Position numbers and translations under genes: made by a program. This document shows positions 1 through 11,500 of a stretch of 64,000 nt of DNA, piece by piece (position 1 is the stretch's first letter; each line of letters opens with the position of its first letter). Source of the stretch: Ambrosia x helenae (taxonomy: Eukaryota; Streptophyta; Magnoliopsida; Asterales; Asteraceae); contig CM061228.1 in NCBI GenBank assembly GCA_030844895.1, positions 32,302,626 to 32,366,625 of the forward strand, in the 5' to 3' direction. Below the pieces are notes generated by a model that was not told the origin of the DNA, ran no database searches, and saw only the letters and a list, made by a program, of their open reading frames with translations.

Positions 1-2317
1 TGTCAAGGGTAGCTAACCCATTCATGATAACTAACACCGATATACCGAATTGCTAAAGTACGTGTAGTAAAATGTGTGTTGCATGCCTTACATCATTGCC
101 TATCAACAATGATAAAATCTGTTAAGTTATAGTTCACTCCCGCGCTCCCCGAGCCGGTGTGAGGTTTGTCAGACCTAATAGCTCTATCAACTAATAACCC
201 GCTTGCCATAACCCGGCAATTCGTTCGGTATGTGAAGGACTTAAAGAGATAGTGTTGGTTTAGTTCATCAAGGACAAAATTTGTAAACTAGCAAAACCCG
301 ACCCAAACGAGGAGTCATAGCATCCCAACCCAGGATGTAAAAGTAGTCCCAACCGGACTAGGGAAAGTTTAGTAAGTTGTCTCAAACCCGAGACGCATGC
401 TTTTGAGAAAAAGTAGTGAAACTCACCTTAGGTTGCGTGCTAAGAATAAACTGCAAAGATAGTAAACGTGGAAGACTACTCGCCTACCAATAACCTATCA
501 AATACAAGGTTGCAAATGTTTGAGTGTGCTTGACACCAAGACTTAATTGACCTCTCAAATAATTGTACATGACACAAATAGACCATGCAAAACCCGTCAA
601 TCGTTGGTGACTAGTAAATGATGCAACATGTTAAGACTTTTAACATAGCTAGTTCTCATCACACATTGCATACCATCAACATATCATGGCATCTACACCA
701 CATAAATAATATATACGCATGTCTTCATATAGAATTTCATAACTTACAACTCATTAACATACTCAAATCGTCACATAATCAATTTCTCGCAAATCTGTGT
801 TTTCTGGGCAGATTTTACGTTATGAAAACCAATTTTTATAAAATATCAAACCAACTCTTCAAGTGCCCAACATTTTACAGAAGCTTCTCACAAGTTTATA
901 CGTGACTCTACTATTTTTATTTCCCGTCAAAAACACATCAAGATTTTATGAAAATTAATTTAGTCCAGCCACCTCAGAAAAAGAGTGCTGTTGACAGCAG
1001 CTTACATAAAAATTCATTAAAAATCATAGACTCATCCAAACGAGATGAATCCAATTGGAAAAGCTTTTATACTCAGAGACTCAACCTCTGTCCAAATTTC
1101 ATGATCAACAGACGCGTAAAACTCAAGTTATAGCCCTTTAAAGTTGGTCCATTTTTCATATCCAAAAATCTGATTATACCTTTAAACTTATAAAATCATG
1201 AATATATGTCAAAACAAGTCCAAAACGCATGATTTTGGACTTTTGGAAAAGCTAACATCATAAGTTATGTTTTAGCATTAGAAAACAATCAGATTACACA
1301 TTTTAATCACCCTATAACAGCCCTACAATTCGTCACAATGAATCTGTCAGAAAATCAGAATTTTATCAACATGAATCTTATAAACCCTAATCATTCTCAA
1401 TACCCCATAATCATGCAATAACCTCATATTAACACAATAACATTCATATTATCACATTTAATCTCAGATTTTTACGTACCATATACTCTAGATATGATTT
1501 CTATCAACAATATTCATCAACAATTTCAACAAACATCATAGACATTCAACATACAATGATTTGCGATTTTAGCATGCATATTTCCTAAAGTTTTTACAAC
1601 TTTTCCAGCCTAAAATCACATCATACAACACGTAAAGCACATACCTTGAATTGCTAGAGTCCCTAGAATCACAATATAGCACCCGAAATAGCTTGAACTA
1701 GTGGAAAATTGATGAAGATTGGGATTGAAAGGTGGTTGTGGGGGTGCTTCTAATCCACGGCGCAAAGGGGGGTTCTAGGGTTGGTGTTTTTTTTATAAGT
1801 AATATGCTAGGGTTAAGATCATGGGCCAAGGTTTCAAGCTCTAGTGATTTTTATCTTTTAAGCGAGCCCATTAGCCCCATCTAACTCTCGAGATCAATCC
1901 CGACAATAATAGTCATACTAACTCATATAAAATTATTGTTTTATCAATTCATATTATGTTTATCATAAGTGCACATATCTCATAACGTTTACGTACAAGT
2001 TTACTAACACACAGTAGTTCACATAAGCATGCAATTCACATACACATGTTACACCACATTCATCAACAACCGGTCGTTCATATAATCATGCATGCCTAAC
2101 AAATCACCAACGTTCGGGGTACAGGATTTGTGTGTGTGTCAAGACAATTATTTTCCTAATTATAATGTACGTTAATGTCACCTAACATGTGTTATTGTTA
2201 CATAACATTCTAAAAGACCTGTTCAACTAACCCTAGCTAAGTGTTTAACCACATATGATCAAGGACAATTAACTAGAGTTCAGTAAAAGAGTTAACCTGA
2301 AAATGCGGGGTGTCACA
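1..2317 (-). repeat. Partial giant LTR (window-truncated), family A
   Basis: No credible gene lies here. Read on the minus strand from 2317, the sequence starts TGTGACACCCCGC, almost the same as the start of the 2.59-kb element at 54369 (TGTGACACCCGGC). The two also share a block near position 120-200 here and 56370-56440 there: both hold GATAGA, CTATT and TGACAAACC followed by a G/C-rich stretch. I infer one large LTR, cut by the window start, in minus orientation. The small plus-strand ORFs at 618-905 and 948-1133 have no recognisable domain and are treated as chance frames. Confidence 0.5.
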
Positions 2318-2479
2318 AATTCAGTAGAGGAGAAGAAGAGAAGTATTCAGCATAGCATAACATGAAGATATCACGAACAGAGAAGGAAATAAGAATCCCT
2401 AAATCTTTAAGTGTATTATAACTAAAATAAGAAAAATCACCATTAAAATAGATTATACCTTACCTGTTGAAATTGAATC

Positions 2480-2740
2480 TCACGATTCTTGAAGGAACGC
2501 ATTACCGACAAGAGCAGTGTAGGAACTTAACTTAGAAGCTCTACTAAACCTAATAATAATATCAACTGATAATTCAGTTAACATTCCAACCAATAAAATA
2601 ACAATTAGGCCTGGAACCCTTCCTAGTTGTTTCAGAGTGGCGGGGAGGGCCATGATTCCAGCGCTGACGATGGTGGTTGAGAGGTTAAAGACGGCGCCGG
2701 AGAATGAGGAGCCGATGAAGTGAGGATTTGATGGGGTGGT
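2480..2740 (-). pseudogene. AVT6-type amino-acid transporter, exon fragment
   Basis: On the minus strand one frame stays open from about 2740 to a TGA at 2480-2482. It reads like the N-terminal part of a vacuolar amino-acid/auxin permease (Aa_trans family, AVT6 group): a G-S-S-F-S-G-A-V-F-N-L-S-T-T-I-V stretch, then A-G-I-M-A-L-P-A-T and a hydrophobic G-L-I-V-I-L-L-V-G segment, i.e. the first membrane helices. It breaks off after a VGNAF motif into unrelated codons and a stop. The full family is about 450 residues, so only roughly 80 remain. It is more G+C-rich than its surroundings and lies beside a transposon-end motif at 2757-2775, so I read it as a captured fragment rather than a decayed local gene. 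Confidence 0.7.
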
Positions 2741-2756
2741 GGTGTCTCGGGGAGTT

Positions 2757-3020
2757 TATTGAAAAATCTAATATGACTTCATAAAACATAAGTTTTTATT
2801 ACTAAGAATCATTTGTAAACAATCAACTATATAGAGCAAAACCCCATATCATATCGATTCATCAATTACAAATCCATATTAAACCCATAATTCTAATAAT
2901 ATTAATACTAATAGTAATAATTATTACTCTTGTAATTAAATGAATAAAAAATAACCTTGCTGTAAGGTGACACCATGGTGTTACAGTGTTGCAATTCTTT
3001 CTCCTAGCTTTTCATTCTTG
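2757..3020 (+). repeat. Dispersed copy of the fold-back arm
   Basis: The stretch from about 2890 to 3020 closely matches the right arm of the palindromic element at 57303-57440: the same run of TAATA repeats, CTTGTAATTAAAT, GACACCAT and TTCTTTCTCCTAGCTT. Position 2763 onward also has TGAAAAATCTAATAT, the motif found just inside helitron-like 3' ends at 18562 and 30494. This is a partial, diverged relative of those elements. Confidence 0.6.
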
Positions 3021-3526
3021 TTCAGCTGCACGTTCCCAAAAAACCAAAAAGAACAAAGTCAAATGAGTTTTTAAGAATATATTATAAGAAATGAACATCA
3101 GATGTACACATACAAAGATATCTTAAAAGCGCAAAACAAAGTCAAAGGTACTTGAGAATCTTGCAAGTTCATGATCCACAGTTGTAGCCTCTAAATAAAA
3201 TATTACATACATTGATAGGAAAATGTAAAATATTTAAATTAGGTAATAAAAAACAAATATGCATAAGATGGCCAAAATATATATCATGTATGTATGTATT
3301 TTAACTTTCTAAATAATTAACTTAAAGACGTATAAAAAAACTTATCATCTAATCAAAAGTATGTAATCAAGCAAAACTCAAATTAAGATATGTGACTGTT
3401 TCCACTTCTGTATTTCAGTAAGAACATCCAAATATGAAAACAAAAACCAAAAGTACTTGTGCCTTACTTATATTATTTGAATCATCTATGACTTAATAAA
3501 TTAACAAACAAGGGTGAGGTTCATGT
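3021..3526. other. AT-rich spacer, nothing recognised
   Basis: No open frame, repeat end or RNA gene that I can support. The stretch is A/T-rich with short homopolymers. Confidence 0.5.
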
Positions 3527-4301
3527 AGAAAGTGGTGTTTTCCTAAGAAGTCTAGGAAGTGTTTACATCCCTTGGATTAGATTTTTAATGGTGTGGTATA
3601 AATGTGTGGCATTTATGTAATTAATGTTTTGTAATTATTGGTTAATTAATCTGTAGGGGTATTATGATAAAGTCTCTTATGTATTAAAAGGAATCAAATA
3701 AAAACGGTTTGCTACATTAATGCTCATTAATATCTTCAAACCCACTTCTAGAGGAAACAACAAATCAACTAAAATCATGGATACAAATAAAACATTATGG
3801 TGCAACATACCAGTTGTATGTTGATGTCTTCACATAGTGTATTATTACCGCTGGTAGTGTTTTATCATTTTTTTAATGGTTGCTAGTTGATGATTTGGTG
3901 TTTTATATTAATAAGTTGTATGTTGATGTGTTTGAATGGTAAACTGATGGTGTATTGTTTTATACCATAAGTTAAATGTTAGTGTATTTTGAAATGGCTA
4001 ATAGTTGAAGACATTGTGTTTTATCTTCAAAATTTCATGTTGGTGTGTTTTAATGTCCGTTAGTTAATGATGTAGTGTTTTATATTCATAAATTGTGTTT
4101 GGCATTCATAATGGTGGGTTCCATAAAAAATCGCCTAACTATAAATGCATATCAAAATTCCATAATTATCCAATTTTTTAGTTATTATAAAACTAATAGT
4201 CCATTATTTACTTACTAATATACCCTTTTCTATAAATAATAGATATGCCACTTGTCACACAAACATGGCTTCTTACACTTCTTAGACAAAACCCACTTTC
4301 T
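3527..4301. mobile_element. MITE-like element with internal minisatellite
   Basis: Imperfect inverted ends face each other: AGAAAGTGGTGTTTTCCTAA at 3527 and, on the minus strand from 4301, AGAAAGTGGGTTTTGTCTAA. No coding capacity. From about 3835 to 4105 the interior holds four degenerate units of roughly 60-70 bp, each with a TGATG..GTGTTTTAT core followed by ATGTTGATGTGTTT. Superfamily is not assigned because I could not fix a target duplication. The minus-strand ORF at 4208-4396 lies over one end and is not credible as a gene. Confidence 0.5.
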
Positions 4302-4449
4302 TGCCAACTCTTAACCAACAAACAAATATATAAACATCCATTATTAATAAAATATAACACAGTAAAAATAAAAACACACGTTACCTCATCCTTCATCGTA
4401 TGACGCCTATTGAATCACCGTACACTGAATATAAGATTGTTAATCAGTA

Positions 4450-5709
4450 CAGAAGTAGCATGATATATTGTTATATTATAAAGAAATCCAAATTTGATTA
4501 CCAGCAACCCCACTTGATGGTGGATGCAGTATCCCTTTTCGATGATGGCCTCCGGGAGGCTATTGAAGATATAGTTGTGTGTAGGGGCCCCTACTTTGGG
4601 GACCTCCAGTGGCGCTTGGCATCCTTGCCTATGCGTTTAGGTGGTTTGGGCCTCCTTTCAGCTCGAGATGTTGGGGTTTATGCCTTTGTGGCGTCTAGAG
4701 CTCAGTCTTGGAAACTTCAAGATCATATCCTTCGAAACAGTGGGGTTATCGGGCTAGACCCGGACTATCAACATGCGCTCGAACGCTTAAATGTCTATCT
4801 CCCGGACTTTGATATTGGCGCTTTTTCTAATAAGGACACCGCCCCCTCAAAGCCACAAAAAACTTTGGCGAATGCTCTTTTTAGCAAAACTGCTCAGAGT
4901 CTGGGAGAAGTTTTTGAATTGTCCTCCCGCCAAAAGGCGGTGATTGAATGCCTAAGGGGCCCTCATGCTCAGGATTTTTTGACCGTTATCCCGATTGAGG
5001 GTTTAGGTCAATGTATGTCTGCAGTGGAGTATAGGCTATACTCAAGTACCCGTTGATGATCCCTATGTATCCGGAAGATGAAACATGCCCCATCTGCCGT
5101 AAAGCTTGCATGGATAAATACGGGGAGCACGCAATTCATTGCAAAGAGCTCCCTGGGTTCAAATACCGGCATGACTGGGTGAGGGATATTTTGTGGACAT
5201 CCTGAGAAGAGCTGGGATTTATGCCAAAAAGGAGGCCCCTGTAAATTTTCTCACAGACCCTGCGGAAGGGAGATCCACCCTGCGACCAGTAGATCTGCTT
5301 GTCTTTGGCTGGGAGAGGGGGAAACATGCTTGCGTGGACCTCACAGGGGTTTCTCCTTTGGTTGGGTTAAGGGAAACAGGGTTTTAGCTGCGCAAGCATC
5401 GAGAAAAGCGGAATCGAAAAAGTAGATAAACATGCTAAAACTTGTGCAGAGAACCAACATGTATTTGTCCCTTTGGCCTTTGATACTTTTGGCTCGCTAG
5501 CGCCAGAAGCTATTCGTTTCTTGACCAGGGTCCAACGGGTCGTCCACAACAATAGTTCATCTGCAGGGGAGCAAGGATTTGTCTTTGGTAGGCTAGGGTT
5601 CGCAATTCAGAAAGGGGTGGCGGCGCAGCTTGTTGCCCGTCTACCTTATATTGTGATGTAACTTTCGTATTTTGTTTGAGTAATGAATATTATATTTTCT
5701 AAAAAAAAT
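4450..5709 (+). pseudogene. Non-LTR retrotransposon 3' half (RT tail, zinc finger, restriction-like endonuclease)
   Basis: Three plus-strand frames (4400-5056, 5193-5387, 5473-5661) form one decayed reading frame. The first holds the region after the RT catalytic core (a W-R-L-A-S-L-P-M-R-L-G-G-L-G-L motif). Around 5075-5170 there is a cysteine/histidine cluster of the form CPxC...GEHAxHC. The next frame has RPVDLLVFGW followed by CVDLTGVSP, which resembles the PD-x-D layout of the restriction-like endonuclease that ends R2-type non-LTR elements. The last frame ends in a conserved KGVAAQLVARLP tail and a stop at 5659-5661. A TAATGAATATTATATTTTCT 3' end and A-run (5700-5708) follow. The RT core is absent (5' truncation) and at least two frameshifts are present. 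A second 3' end of the same family starts at 63917. Clade assignment is uncertain. Confidence 0.65.
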
Positions 5710-5890
5710 TGAGTTTAAAATAATAATAATAATAATAAATAAATAACTCAAGACAAATATTATGGAACATATGTTCGGGCTCTTAGAGCAGAGGCTAAAA
5801 TAAATTAGTTACCGCCATTCAATCCTCAATATGCATTAGTTGTTTCTTTCACTAAGGATTATGAGACGTTCCTGTAAATTTTTCAAGAAA
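5710..5890. other. Short spacer with (TAA)n
   Basis: A TAATAATAATAATAAATAAAT microsatellite follows the non-LTR A-tail, then unique-looking sequence up to the Ty3 insertion. Nothing coding. Confidence 0.5.
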
Positions 5891-5895
5891 GTGTC

Positions 5896-6495
5896 TGATG
5901 ACGTGGGTAGCTTAAAGCAAAAATAAATAAACAACATTACTGAACATTGCTTAAAGGGTTTGAGCCTACAAAGGTTCAACAACCAGGAGCATCCTAAGTC
6001 AAAAAGATGACTTGCCCCGTCATCTTTTTCATCGAGCAAAACAAACAAGCTGATGGAGTAACATCGGCCAACAGACCGCAGGTCCATAGCAGCCACTTAC
6101 CATTTGTGGGATGTCCTTTAGTTGCAACAAGGCTCAAGGCAAGATGCTTTCTCCTTATGGAGTTCTCCTTTCTCTATAAATCAAAAGCTGATTCCTCAGC
6201 TCTGATTACACTATCACAATCACTTCCACTTCACTCTTCTTATTCTTTTGGTCTTGCACGTGGGGAGAACAATTATCTCCAATCGGATCTCAAGAACTTC
6301 TTATTCTGGTTTCGAGTACATCTCAAACCAGAATCTTAAAGCATCTAAAAACAATAAAAATAACCTTGAACCTCCTTCTACGTTTGAAACGTAGAAGGAC
6401 ACCACGACCTGCGTTAGGCATAGTGGAACCCTTGAACCCCTGAACCTCCCTTGTGACTCAGAACCATCGTTAGGCAGTTATTTGTTGTAGCAACA
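5896..6495 (+). repeat. 5' LTR of the Ty3 element
   Basis: 600 bp, TG...CA, flanked on the left by target duplication GTGTC (5891-5895). A TATA-like CTCTATAAAT lies at 6172-6181, suiting a promoter in the U3 region with transcription starting shortly downstream. A hairpin-forming ACGTTTGAAACGT-type inverted repeat is found at about 6379-6398. The 110-residue frame at 6007-6339 occurs in both LTRs and is non-coding LTR sequence. Confidence 0.95.
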
Positions 6496-6517
6496 AGTTG
6501 GCGCCCACCGTGGGGCT
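6496..6517 (+). promoter_or_regulatory. Primer-binding site
   Basis: AGTTGGCGCCCACCGTGGGG immediately follows the 5' LTR. TGGCGCC starts are typical of tRNA-primed minus-strand initiation in plant Ty3/gypsy elements. I do not assign the tRNA species with confidence. Confidence 0.8.
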
Positions 6518-6564
6518 ACGCCATTGTCTTTACAAAAATCAGTTGTGTAGCTCCGACTCTCTCC

Positions 6565-8535
6565 ATGTCTGACCCTGAGTCCCAAGAAGAGGTCAACCAG
6601 ATCTCTCCAAGCACAGATCAGACTTCTCCAGCCAGATCTATGTCTTTCTCCACTCCAGGAGGCACTCCAGCCATAACTCAGTCCCCGCCTGCACGTCATG
6701 GGACGACAAGCTTACAAACTCCACCTCCTACTCGTTCCGGGGTGTTTTCCCCTCTCCCTGATCTTGCACAAACTCCCCAACGTATAGATCTCACCCCTGA
6801 AGGAGTGGAAAGAAACTTTCTGCAGCTTAGATCCCTTTTAAACCAATATGTCATGAGGGAAAGGGACAAAGGAGTCCGTCTCCGTCTAGATTATGGCGAG
6901 GAAGAGGAAGTGTCACTCTCACCGGGACCTCCTCCTCCTCTAAATGCCACCTACAGTCATAGACCACTACTCGGAAGCAGTAATGCTGGTCCCAGCAACA
7001 CATTCCCCACCTCTCGGCACGAAGCAAGGTCTAGTCCTACTGCCTTCCCACTGTTTACCACCCAAGCTGCCACCACCGGTGCACCACTTGGGTACGAAGT
7101 CACCTTGGATCAACTTCTACAATCACCGATATCCAGTATCCCACCACCGGCAGCCACTTCATGGGAGCAAGCCATGGCTTCCCTCCCCATGGCTAGGAAC
7201 ACTTCCATGAGCATCCCCATGGTGACCGGCAATGTAGTCACAACCGAAAACCTCCAAGGTTTTAACCTCATGCCCTACATGATATCACAAATGATGGCTA
7301 ACTTCCCATGGCAGCAGCTCATCAGTCAGGCCATCGCTGCTCAACAGGGAAATCCGGTTGGAATGACCAACAACAGGATGGAACACCCTGTCAACCAACC
7401 CTACAAGCCAAACAGCCTATCTTGCTTCTCACCAGAGATAGCAAATTATGATTTTCCTAACAAGCTAAAGATGCCAGCTCATAAAAGAACGTATGATGGC
7501 ACTGATGATCCAGAAGATCACCTTCAGATCTTCTCAGGGGCCGCTCAGATCGAGAAATGGGGTGATCCCGAGTGTTGCTTGATGTTCATGCAAACCCTTG
7601 TTGGATCTGCACGAATCTGGTTCAATGGCTTGACGGCTCGAAGCATCCGTACCTTTGACGAACTTGGTAAAGGATTCCTGGCCAACTTCTCACAACAAAG
7701 ACGTTGTGTCAAGGATGCAACCGTCATCTTCCAGATAAAGCAAAAGGATGATGAAAGCCTGAAGAGCTTCATTGAAAGATACAAGAAAGAAGGTCTCACT
7801 TACGTTGGTGCCGATGAAAAGATGAAGGTTGCAGGTTTCATGAATGTCATCAAATCAAAGTACCTTACCAGGGAGTTCAACAAAAGTCTCCCTAGAACCC
7901 TTGAAGAGGCCTTAGAAAGAGCTAAAGCCCATATCCAAGGAGAAGAGGCTGTAGACATAAAGGAGCAAAGAAAAAGGGCTTCCAACTGGAGAAGCAACAG
8001 CCCTACTCGAAAAAGAGGCAACTACGGTACCTATGACAACAGATCCAGGAGATCTGAGTCTCGGAGGTCCGAAAGCAGGAACCCTCCAAGCAAGGACAGA
8101 AATGTAAACTTTACAGCCCTCTCCAAAACTCCTCAAGAAATTCTAGCAACGGAAGAAGTCAAACACACCTTTAGACCACCTCGTCCCTTGCCTAAAAGCA
8201 AAAGAAACGAAAACTCCAACCAGTATTGTGAGTTTCACGAAGAGAAGGGACACCACACCAACGACTGCTTCCATCTTAAGAAGAGGATTGAAGAAGCAGT
8301 TAGATCTGGGGAACCAGCCCACTTGGTCAAAGATGTCAAAGAAAACATAGCTGATGGCAAGAAGAAAGACGTCGCCATGGTGTTTGTTGAAAGTGAAACA
8401 CCAAGCAAACGACAGAGGTTGGAGGATTGGGAACGTCAAGGCATCTACTTCCCTTATACCAACGAAGAAAAACATTGTGATCCACTAGTCCTTGAAGCCT
8501 TCGTGGGTTCATGTCAAACACAAAAGCCTACATAG
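6565..8535 (+). CDS. gag: Ty3 Gag polyprotein
   Basis: 656 residues from the ATG at 6565, the first in this frame after the primer site. The N-terminal ~280 residues are Pro/Ser/Thr-rich and poorly ordered. The capsid-like Retrotrans_gag region lies at about 293-420 (motifs YDGTDDPEDHL, WFNGL, FxxNFSQQR). A basic Arg/Ser stretch at about 480-530 precedes an atypical zinc knuckle (CxFHxxxGHxTxxC) near residue 553. The protein would form the virus-like particle and bind element RNA. The frame ends 25 nt inside the pol frame, which is shifted by one; at the crossing (about 8515-8520) the protein meaning passes smoothly into the protease, so this may be a one-base change in an originally continuous gag-pol frame. 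Confidence 0.9.
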   Translation: MSDPESQEEVNQISPSTDQTSPARSMSFSTPGGTPAITQSPPARHGTTSLQTPPPTRSGVFSPLPDLAQTPQRIDLTPEGVERNFLQLRSLLNQYVMRERDKGVRLRLDYGEEEEVSLSPGPPPPLNATYSHRPLLGSSNAGPSNTFPTSRHEARSSPTAFPLFTTQAATTGAPLGYEVTLDQLLQSPISSIPPPAATSWEQAMASLPMARNTSMSIPMVTGNVVTTENLQGFNLMPYMISQMMANFPWQQLISQAIAAQQGNPVGMTNNRMEHPVNQPYKPNSLSCFSPEIANYDFPNKLKMPAHKRTYDGTDDPEDHLQIFSGAAQIEKWGDPECCLMFMQTLVGSARIWFNGLTARSIRTFDELGKGFLANFSQQRRCVKDATVIFQIKQKDDESLKSFIERYKKEGLTYVGADEKMKVAGFMNVIKSKYLTREFNKSLPRTLEEALERAKAHIQGEEAVDIKEQRKRASNWRSNSPTRKRGNYGTYDNRSRRSESRRSESRNPPSKDRNVNFTALSKTPQEILATEEVKHTFRPPRPLPKSKRNENSNQYCEFHEEKGHHTNDCFHLKKRIEEAVRSGEPAHLVKDVKENIADGKKKDVAMVFVESETPSKRQRLEDWERQGIYFPYTNEEKHCDPLVLEAFVGSCQTQKPT

Positions 8536-11500
8536 ACACTGGAGCGGCTACTGAAATTATGTTTGCAAAATACTTCAACCTTCTAAGCCTCGAAGAACGC
8601 TCCATGCTCAAGCCAGCCGAAGCTGCCATCAAAGGCATAGCTGACATTCCCATCAAGCCCTTGGGCGAAATAGTGCTCGATGTGACTTTCTCTGATGGAC
8701 AAATGCGAAGGACCGAACCATTGACTTTCGTTGTCTTGGAGCTACCGTCCAGTTACGATGTCATCATTGGTAGACCTGGTGTAGTAGCCTTCGATATGAC
8801 CGTTTCCATCAGCCGAAAGAGTGCCAAGTTCCCCACCAAAGAAGGAGTAGGAACCCTCCAACCATCAACCTCTGTGTTAACGGTTGTTGAAGAACAGAGC
8901 AAACTCGGTCTTAGCATCAATCAAAAATACCCTGATCAAAGGATACGGGTAAACACAGCCCTTCCTAGGGAAATTCTTTTAAAGCTTGAAGCATTGCTAA
9001 AAAACAATGTCGATGTTTTCGGTTGGTGTCCTAGTGACATGACAGGGATCCCTCGTGAGGTTGCTGAGCATGAACTCAAGGTCCCCCAAAACATCAAACC
9101 AATAGTGCAAAAGAAAAGAAGCCTTGCTCCAGAACGAAGCAAAGCAGCTTGCCAGGAGGTTGACAAACTGGTTGAAGCAGGAATCCTCCGAGAAGTCAAA
9201 TACCAATCCTGGGTTGCAAACCCAGTAATGGTTAAAAAACCTGATGATTCATGGAGAATGTGCATAGACTTCAAAGACCTCAATAAAGCTTGTCCAAAGG
9301 ATTGCTATCCTTTACCAGAGGTGGACTTGAAAGTTGACTCGTTGACAGGTTACCTTTGAACCTAAGAACAACTTTTAAGTTACCCAACACCTCCAAAATT
9401 GTTTTCTTTCACATAATGCATGCTTACAAGTTAACCCTTCAACAGGTTTCCCCTTCAAGTGCTTTTTGGATGCCTATAAAGGTTATCACCAAATACAAAT
9501 GAAGGAGGAGGATGAAGAGAAGACTGCCTTCCATACTGACAAGGGTATCTTTTGTTATAAAAAGATGCCATTCGGCTTAAAAAATGCAGGTGCAACCTAT
9601 CAAAGGTTGGTCGACAAAGCCTTTGCCAAACAAATTGGCAGAAACATGGAAGCATATGTGGATGATTTAGTCATCAAAAGCAAGACTGAGGACGAAATGC
9701 TCGCAGACATACAAGAAACCTTCAACAATCTCAAGAAGATCAACATGAAACTAAATCCTGTCAAGTGTTCCTTCGGTTTCGAAGAAGGGAAATTCTTGGG
9801 TCATGTCGTAGGGAAACAAAGCATAAAAGCTAACCCGAACAAGGTTCAAGACATCCTCAATATGAAGTCACCACAAACCAAGAAGGAGGTGGAAAGCTTG
9901 AACGGCAAACTTGCCGCCTTGAAACGTTTCGTGTCAAAACTAGCTGAAAAATCCCTACCTTTCTTCAAAACCCTCAAAGGTTGCACTGACAAGAAAAACT
10001 TCAGGTGGACAAAGAAGCAGAGGAAGCCTTCAACACCATGAAACATTACTTGGCTTCCCTTCCCACCATTGCAGCACCTGAAGCAGGGGAAATGATCTCT
10101 GTCTATCTTTCAGTCACTGAGGAAGCCTTCAGCGCTGTTCTCACTATCGAAAGAGAGAAAGCTCAGGTACCCGTTTATTTCTTCAGTAAAACCTTAAAGT
10201 TAGCAGAGGTCAAGTACCCTCCTTTGGAAAAGTTGGCCTTAGCCCTGGTACAAACAGCCAGAAGGCTTCGGAGGTACTTTCAAGCACATCCCATACAAGT
10301 AATCACTGACCAACCAATCAAGAATGTGCTTGAAAGGCCTGAAACCTCGGGACGACTAGCCAAATGGGCTGTTGAGCTAGGTGAACACAAAATCACCTAC
10401 GTCCCGAGAAAAGCAATAAAAGCACAAATACTTGCTGATTTCATTGCTGAAATTCCAAGGGTAGAAACTGCTGAGGTTAACATGACCATAGACGAACCTC
10501 TTGATCCTGAAGCCTGGAAGCTTTACACAGATGGAGCTTCCAGCGTTGAAGGCTCGGGAGCTGGTCTTATATTAATCAACCCTGAAGGGTTAGAATTCAC
10601 ATATGCCCTTCGTTTGGAATTTCAGACAACAAACAATGAAGCCGAATATGAAGCCCTGATTGCAGGACTCAAGCTTGCAAAAAAGATGATGGTTCACAAG
10701 CTTCAAGTGTTCACCGATTCACTACTGGTCTCTAGCCAAGTGAATGATAGCTACATTGCCAAAGAACCCAACATGAAAAAATACAAAGAAAAAGCCAAGG
10801 AAATCATGAACACTTTCCAACAATGCAAGATCAAACAGGTCCCAAGGTCCCACAACAAAAAGGCTGACGCCCTAAGCAAGCTTGCCTCGTTGACTTTTGC
10901 CCACCTCACTAAGAAAGTATTGGTTGAGGTGATCAAGCATCCTGCCATATCAGAGCTGGAAGTCCAGGATGTCATCACTGAAAACGAACCAAACTGGATG
11001 ACTCCGTTTATAAGATTCCTACAAAAAGGAGAACTACCACAGGATCCTGTTGAAGCTGAAAGGATCCAAAACAAGTCCAAGCAGTATACCATCCAAGATG
11101 AAATGCTCTACAAAAAAGGGTACTTAGCCCCACTGCTCCGGTGTGTACGGCCCGAACAGAGCAGGTACCTGATTAAGGAAATTCATGAAGGAATCTGCGG
11201 AGCCCACTGCGGTCCAAGGTCAGTTGTGGCAAAGCTTATGAACCTGGGATATTTCTGGCCCTCCATGCATCGTGATGCATCGGAACAGCTGAAAAGATGT
11301 GAAGCCTGTCAAATTCATGCCCCCGTCCCCAAAAGTCCCAAACATGACTTGGTGCCTGTTAATTCAGCCTGGCCGTTTTCCAAATGGGGGATGGACATTG
11401 TTGGACCCTTCCCACCAGCAAAAGGAGGGGTCAAATTATTATTGGTGGCAGTTGATTACTTCACAAAATGGCCAGAAGTGAAGCCCTTGGGGAAAATATC

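Noticed and set aside
618..1133. Two small plus-strand ORFs
   Set aside because: No domain, low-complexity His/Asn/Lys composition, and they lie inside the giant LTR.
4208..4396. 62-residue minus-strand ORF near the MITE end
   Set aside because: Overlaps the MITE inverted repeat and has no homology I recognise.
6007..6339. 110-residue ORF (repeated at 15634-15966)
   Set aside because: It is duplicated only because it lies in both LTRs; it spans the TATA box and shows no domain.
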